Positions 12,729 through 15,500 of a DNA stretch of 15,500 bases are shown here, piece after piece. The stretch covers positions 1 to 15,500 of the forward strand of contig DANZ01000015.1 of the NCBI GenBank assembly GCA_002501695.1. Direction: 5' to 3'. The position numbers were made by a program, and so were the translations under genes. This DNA is from Methanolobus sp. UBA474. Lineage in GTDB: Archaea > Halobacteriota > Methanosarcinia > Methanosarcinales > Methanosarcinaceae. The notes below the pieces were generated by a model. That model was not told where the DNA came from. It did no database searches and saw only the letters and a program-made list of their open reading frames with translations. The first letter of the stretch is position 1, and the number at the start of each line of letters is the position of its first letter.

Positions 12729-14165
12729 ATGGCATTGAGAGTCTATAACACACTGACCAGGGAGATGGAGGAGTTTGTCCCCATCCATGGGAAAAAAATC
12801 AACATGTATGTATGCGGCCCCACAGTTTACGACCACTGCCATCTGGGACATGCCAGGAGCTACATATCTTTCGATGTCATCAGGCGCTATTTGTTATATC
12901 TGGGTTACGATGTGCATTATATATCCAACGTAACGGACGTGGACGATAAGATAATAAACAGGGCAAAAGAAACAGGCGAGGACCCTTTCGACCTTTCTGC
13001 CAGGTTCACCCGTTCCTTCATTGAGGACATGGCAAGCCTTGGAGTGAAGATGCCTGATGAGCAGCCCACAGTGACCGGGCACATCAAAGAGATAATAGAT
13101 GTGGTAAAGGTGCTGATACTGAAGGGATTTGCCTATGCGACCCTTCAGGGCAATGTATATTATGACCTCACCAAGTCACAGGAAAAGATAGGGATACTGA
13201 GCCACCAGACCACCGAGGGCCTGATGGAAGGCTCAGGCGCCCGGATAGATGTTGAGAAGGACAAGAGATACCCCCTGGATTTCGTGCTGTGGAAAAACTC
13301 GCCCCCTGATGAGCCGGGCTGGGATAGCCCCTGGGGCAGGGGGAGGCCGGGATGGCACATCGAATGCACTGTCATGTCCATGAAGTACGGCTCGCAGCAA
13401 CTGGATATCCACGGCGGCGGGGCAGACCTTATATTCCCGCACCATGAGGCTGAGATACATCAGTCTGAGGGTTATACCGGCAAGCAGCCCTTTAGTAAGT
13501 ACTGGCTGCATAATGGCTTCCTTACTATAGATAAGGAAAAGATGTCAAAGTCCCTGGGGAATTTCTTTACCATAAAGCAGGTGCTTGGGGAATTCCCGCC
13601 CGAGGTTATCAGGTTCTTTATACTCAATACGCATTACCGCAACACCATAGATTACAGCGAAAAGCATCTTGAAGAAGCCGGAAGGGCCTACGAAAGGATA
13701 TCGAACACAATAACCAATGTCAAATACGCTATTGAAAGCGCAGCTGAAGAAGGCGGCGATCCAGGCATCTATGGTGAGATCGATGAAGCCAGGAAGTTAT
13801 TCATCTGGTCAATGGATGAGGATTTCAATACAAGGGAAGCGCTGGCAAACCTGTTCATATTCTCCCGCAGGATCAATGCCATCCTGTCAGAGAGTATTCC
13901 TGACAGAAAAAGCCTTCAAGCAGTCCTTGGATTCTTTTCTGAGATCGACGGGGTGCTCGGTGTTTTCGGGAAGGATATAAGGGGCACTCCAGAAGGGATT
14001 ACAGGAGGACTCTCCGACAAAGATATCGATGCAATGATACAGCAGCGTGAAGAAGCCCGCGGGGCTAAGGACTGGAAGAGGGCTGATACTATAAGGGACG
14101 AGCTGAAGGAAAAGGGCATCATCATCGAGGACGGGAAGGAAGGGGTCAGGTGGCGGCGGGCATAG
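12729..14165 (+). CDS. cysS: Cysteinyl-tRNA synthetase
   Basis: CysRS charges tRNA-Cys with cysteine. The 478-residue class I synthetase shows MYVCGPTVYDHCHLGHARSYISFD, with zinc ligand C29 and the HIGH-type motif HLGH at 38-41; GRPGWHIECTVMS with zinc ligand C213; HGGGADLIFPHHEAE with the zinc His and catalytic-site residues; and DKEKMSKSLGN, with KMSKS at 271-275. The C-terminal helical anticodon-binding region ends in a DELKEKGIIIEDGKEGVRWR tail typical of CysRS. GAGG lies 9 nt before the ATG. The neighbour tRNA-Cys is its substrate and may share a transcript. Many methanogens instead, or in addition, use the SepRS/SepCysS route; this window shows only CysRS. The stop is TAG, with a TGA one codon further. 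Confidence 0.97.
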   Translation: MALRVYNTLTREMEEFVPIHGKKINMYVCGPTVYDHCHLGHARSYISFDVIRRYLLYLGYDVHYISNVTDVDDKIINRAKETGEDPFDLSARFTRSFIEDMASLGVKMPDEQPTVTGHIKEIIDVVKVLILKGFAYATLQGNVYYDLTKSQEKIGILSHQTTEGLMEGSGARIDVEKDKRYPLDFVLWKNSPPDEPGWDSPWGRGRPGWHIECTVMSMKYGSQQLDIHGGGADLIFPHHEAEIHQSEGYTGKQPFSKYWLHNGFLTIDKEKMSKSLGNFFTIKQVLGEFPPEVIRFFILNTHYRNTIDYSEKHLEEAGRAYERISNTITNVKYAIESAAEEGGDPGIYGEIDEARKLFIWSMDEDFNTREALANLFIFSRRINAILSESIPDRKSLQAVLGFFSEIDGVLGVFGKDIRGTPEGITGGLSDKDIDAMIQQREEARGAKDWKRADTIRDELKEKGIIIEDGKEGVRWRRA

Positions 14166-14217
14166 GCCTGAAAAGATGAGCTGCAATGCCACATTCATAT
14201 CGCACACAGCGAATCAG

Positions 14218-14424
14218 CTATGCATTCACATTTTTTGAATGAATGGAAATACCCAAAGCGTCTTCCTTTCCGGAAACTTCATTTTCCATACACCTGACGA
14301 GGCGGATAACATCCTCATAAGCTGTAGATGTCTCATGTATCCTGAACTCCTGTGACATTTTCAGCAGCAACGACAGGTTATCGATCAACTCTGTCGATTC
14401 TATCATAACCATATTCTGCTCCAT
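14218..14424 (-). CDS. Hypothetical 68-residue protein downstream of the corrinoid protein gene
   Basis: I do not recognise this product. It is short, mostly helical in character (NLSLLLKMSQEF, YEDVIRLVRCMENEV), with no membrane segment and a single cysteine. It starts 11 bp after the stop of the corrinoid protein gene on the same strand, which is the main reason to think it is real and co-transcribed. No good ribosome site is seen; alternative ATGs are at residues 5 and 7. The stop is TAG; reading through it would add 23 residues up to TGA at 14146-14148 and overlap the end of cysS, so readthrough looks unlikely. Confidence 0.45.
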   Translation of the reverse strand: MEQNMVMIESTELIDNLSLLLKMSQEFRIHETSTAYEDVIRLVRCMENEVSGKEDALGISIHSKNVNA

Positions 14425-14435
14425 TGAAAGTTTGC

Positions 14436-15107
14436 TCAGAGGTCCGGTTCGTTCTTATCCCGGAACAATGCCTTGATCTTGTTCACAGCATCTCCCGCGT
14501 TCTCAGCATAGATATCGGCCCCGATATTCTTTGCCCATTCCGGAGTTACAGGTGCACCGCCTACCATTGTTTTCAGGGAACTGCGAATGCCTGCTTCCTT
14601 GAGTTGCGTCTCTATCTGTATCTGATTGATCATCGTAATGCTCATAAGTGCTGATGAGGCTACCACATCTGCCTTGATCTCCTTTGCTTTTTCCACATAG
14701 CTCTCAATGGGCACATCCCTCCCAAGGTCAACGACATTATATCCTGCGATGCGGAGCATAGTTGCAACAATATCCTTTCCGATGGAGTGAATGTCGCCTT
14801 CAATGGTCCCGATGACAATAGTAGCCTTGAACTTTGTCCGGGCAAGGGTCCTGTGCAGCTCAGGCGTAAGTATGTCAATAGCCGCCTGCATTGCATCTGC
14901 TGCCGCTATAACATGAGGAAGGTACAGCTTACCTGCCTCAAACTGCGCACCGATCTCATTCATTGCCTCAGTGTAGCCATCATGGATAATATCTGCAGGA
15001 CTGATCCCCGCAGCCAGGGCTTCCTTAGCGACTTCTTTTGCGGCCTTATCATCAAATTCCATGATCGCTTTCTTTGCCCTGACAATGATCTCTTGCTTTC
15101 TGGTCAT
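14436..15107 (-). CDS. Methylamine-type methyltransferase corrinoid protein (MttC/MtbC-like)
   Basis: Such proteins hold a corrinoid whose Co(I) takes a methyl group from a substrate-specific methyltransferase and passes it to a CoM or other methylase. From the ATG at 15107 it is 223 residues. An N-terminal four-helix cap (residues about 1-90: EALAAGISPADIIHDGYTEAMNEIGAQFEAGKLYLPHVIAAADAM) precedes the B12-binding fold with VIGTIEGDIHSIGKDIV (DxHxxG, lower-ligand His), VVDLGRDVP, ASSALMSITM (the SxL motif) and MVGGAPVTPEWAKNIGADIYAENAGDAVNKI. This resembles trimethylamine and dimethylamine corrinoid proteins most. Starts at 15128 (ATG, AAGG about 8 nt upstream) or 15167 (TTG) are also possible; 15107 gives the family-like MTRKQEII start. 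No methyltransferase gene is adjacent in the window. Confidence 0.88.
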   Translation of the reverse strand: MTRKQEIIVRAKKAIMEFDDKAAKEVAKEALAAGISPADIIHDGYTEAMNEIGAQFEAGKLYLPHVIAAADAMQAAIDILTPELHRTLARTKFKATIVIGTIEGDIHSIGKDIVATMLRIAGYNVVDLGRDVPIESYVEKAKEIKADVVASSALMSITMINQIQIETQLKEAGIRSSLKTMVGGAPVTPEWAKNIGADIYAENAGDAVNKIKALFRDKNEPDL

Positions 15108-15192
15108 TGGAAATTCCCTTGTATCCATACCCGTAACCTTCCTAATGAAAGAGGGATACGGAAGCAACCAATAGAATTAGCACAAATGGAAA

Positions 15193-15203
15193 CTATATAT
15201 CAT
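15193..15203 (-). promoter_or_regulatory. TATA-like element for the corrinoid protein gene
   Basis: On the minus strand this reads ATGATATATAG, a good archaeal TATA-like box, about 70-90 bp upstream of the candidate starts. It would give a 5' leader of roughly 45-65 nt. Confidence 0.4.
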
Positions 15204-15266
15204 AAACTGAATGCAATATGTCTATCGTGTATGAATGCAGGAAAGAAGAAGTAATATACAAATGTT

Positions 15267-15282
15267 CTTGCAATATTACAAG
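15267..15282. repeat. Near-perfect 16-bp palindrome
   Basis: CTTGCAATATTACAAG is symmetric except for one mismatched pair, and CTTGTAA recurs at 15286-15292. It sits between the corrinoid gene promoter and the PhzF remnant and could be an operator or a chance A/T-rich palindrome. Confidence 0.35.
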
Positions 15283-15292
15283 GTGCTTGTAA

Positions 15293-15487
15293 TTTCATAG
15301 CCGGATTATGAGCATCTCGGGGCAACATATCACGGGACCATACTGGATGGGTAAACTTGGCAGGGACATCTTATATGCTCACCAGGCATCTGGCAGGTGA
15401 GGATTCCTGAAAGTACAGGTCCGGGGTGACCGGGTAGTGCTTTCCGGAAAAACCGTAACGATGCTTGAAGGGAATATCCTCGTCTGA
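15293..15487 (+). pseudogene. Decayed 3' remnant of a PhzF-family isomerase gene
   Basis: One frame reads FHSRIM...GPYWMGKLGRDILYAHQASGR, then TGA at 15398-15400, then GFLKVQVRGDRVVLSGKTVTMLEGNILV and a normal stop at 15485-15487. This is the C-terminal end of PhzF/diaminopimelate-epimerase-fold proteins, which typically read PYWxxKLGK...LxAxQASxRGGxLxV...DRVxLSGxAVTVxxG. The TGA sits where that pattern has Gly (GGA to TGA would be one change). Upstream, SRIM and the GQHITG region look like a shortened version of SRxFxP...EDPVTGSAHxxL, so an internal deletion is likely. The frame is closed by TAA at 15290-15292 and the remaining 5' part of the gene is not found. The function was probably lost. 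Family assignment is from memory of the motif. Confidence 0.65.
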
Positions 15488-15500
15488 GACGCTTGAGCAG

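Noticed and set aside
14787..15254. A 155-codon plus-strand open frame opposite the corrinoid gene
   Set aside because: Most of it is antisense to the corrinoid protein gene, which has clear motifs; the remainder covers the promoter region.

Overview
The window looks like a chromosomal piece of a methanogenic archaeon of the Methanosarcinales, probably a methylotrophic Methanosarcinaceae member (inference). The reasons are the anaerobic (cbi-type) corrin pathway genes with archaeal features, an archaeal AK6/Fap7-type adenylate kinase, heavy use of AGG/AGA and ATA codons, archaeal TATA-type promoters, and a methylamine-type (MttC/MtbC-like) corrinoid protein. GC content is moderate and even. 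No insertion sequence, phage, CRISPR or rRNA was seen.

Layout. (1) 1-1373, plus strand: the 3' part of a protein with two tandem thioredoxin-like domains, then 3 bp later a small CcdA-type membrane electron carrier; together they look like a thiol-disulfide relay. (2) 1472-5826, minus strand: a compact cobalamin gene run read cbiT, cbiL, cbiF, cbiG (split in two), cbiH, cbiC, with mostly overlapping genes and a hairpin plus T-tract after cbiC. (3) 5976-7463, plus strand: cobQ (cbiP), divergent from cbiT across a 149-bp spacer that holds a 21-bp direct repeat. (4) 7681-11533, plus strand: a tightly overlapped trpD-trpF-trpE-trpG operon behind a TATA box and a TGTACA-type operator; an AK6-type kinase follows. 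(5) 12108-12404, minus strand: a small uncharacterised protein with a perfect palindrome at its promoter. (6) tRNA-Cys(GCA) followed 53 bp later by cysS, plus strand. (7) 14218-15107, minus strand: a corrinoid protein of the methylamine methyltransferase type and a small unknown gene. (8) 15293-15487, plus strand: a decayed PhzF-family remnant with an in-frame TGA.

How it works together. The cbi/cobQ genes encode five methylation steps (C20, C17, C11, C15 by CbiL, CbiH, CbiF, CbiT; CbiT also decarboxylates), ring-A delactonisation (CbiG), the C11-to-C12 methyl shift (CbiC) and late amidation (CobQ). This supplies the corrinoid needed by proteins such as the one at 14436. The trp genes cover chorismate to anthranilate (TrpEG), phosphoribosylation (TrpD) and isomerisation (TrpF); trpC, trpB and trpA are not in the window.

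Points most worth checking: cbiG-N seems to have coding sequence upstream of its only canonical start; CbiC seems to lack the catalytic His of CobH; the tRNA-Cys appears to have A rather than U at the discriminator position; and three genes end in TAG, which matters if the organism decodes TAG as pyrrolysine.
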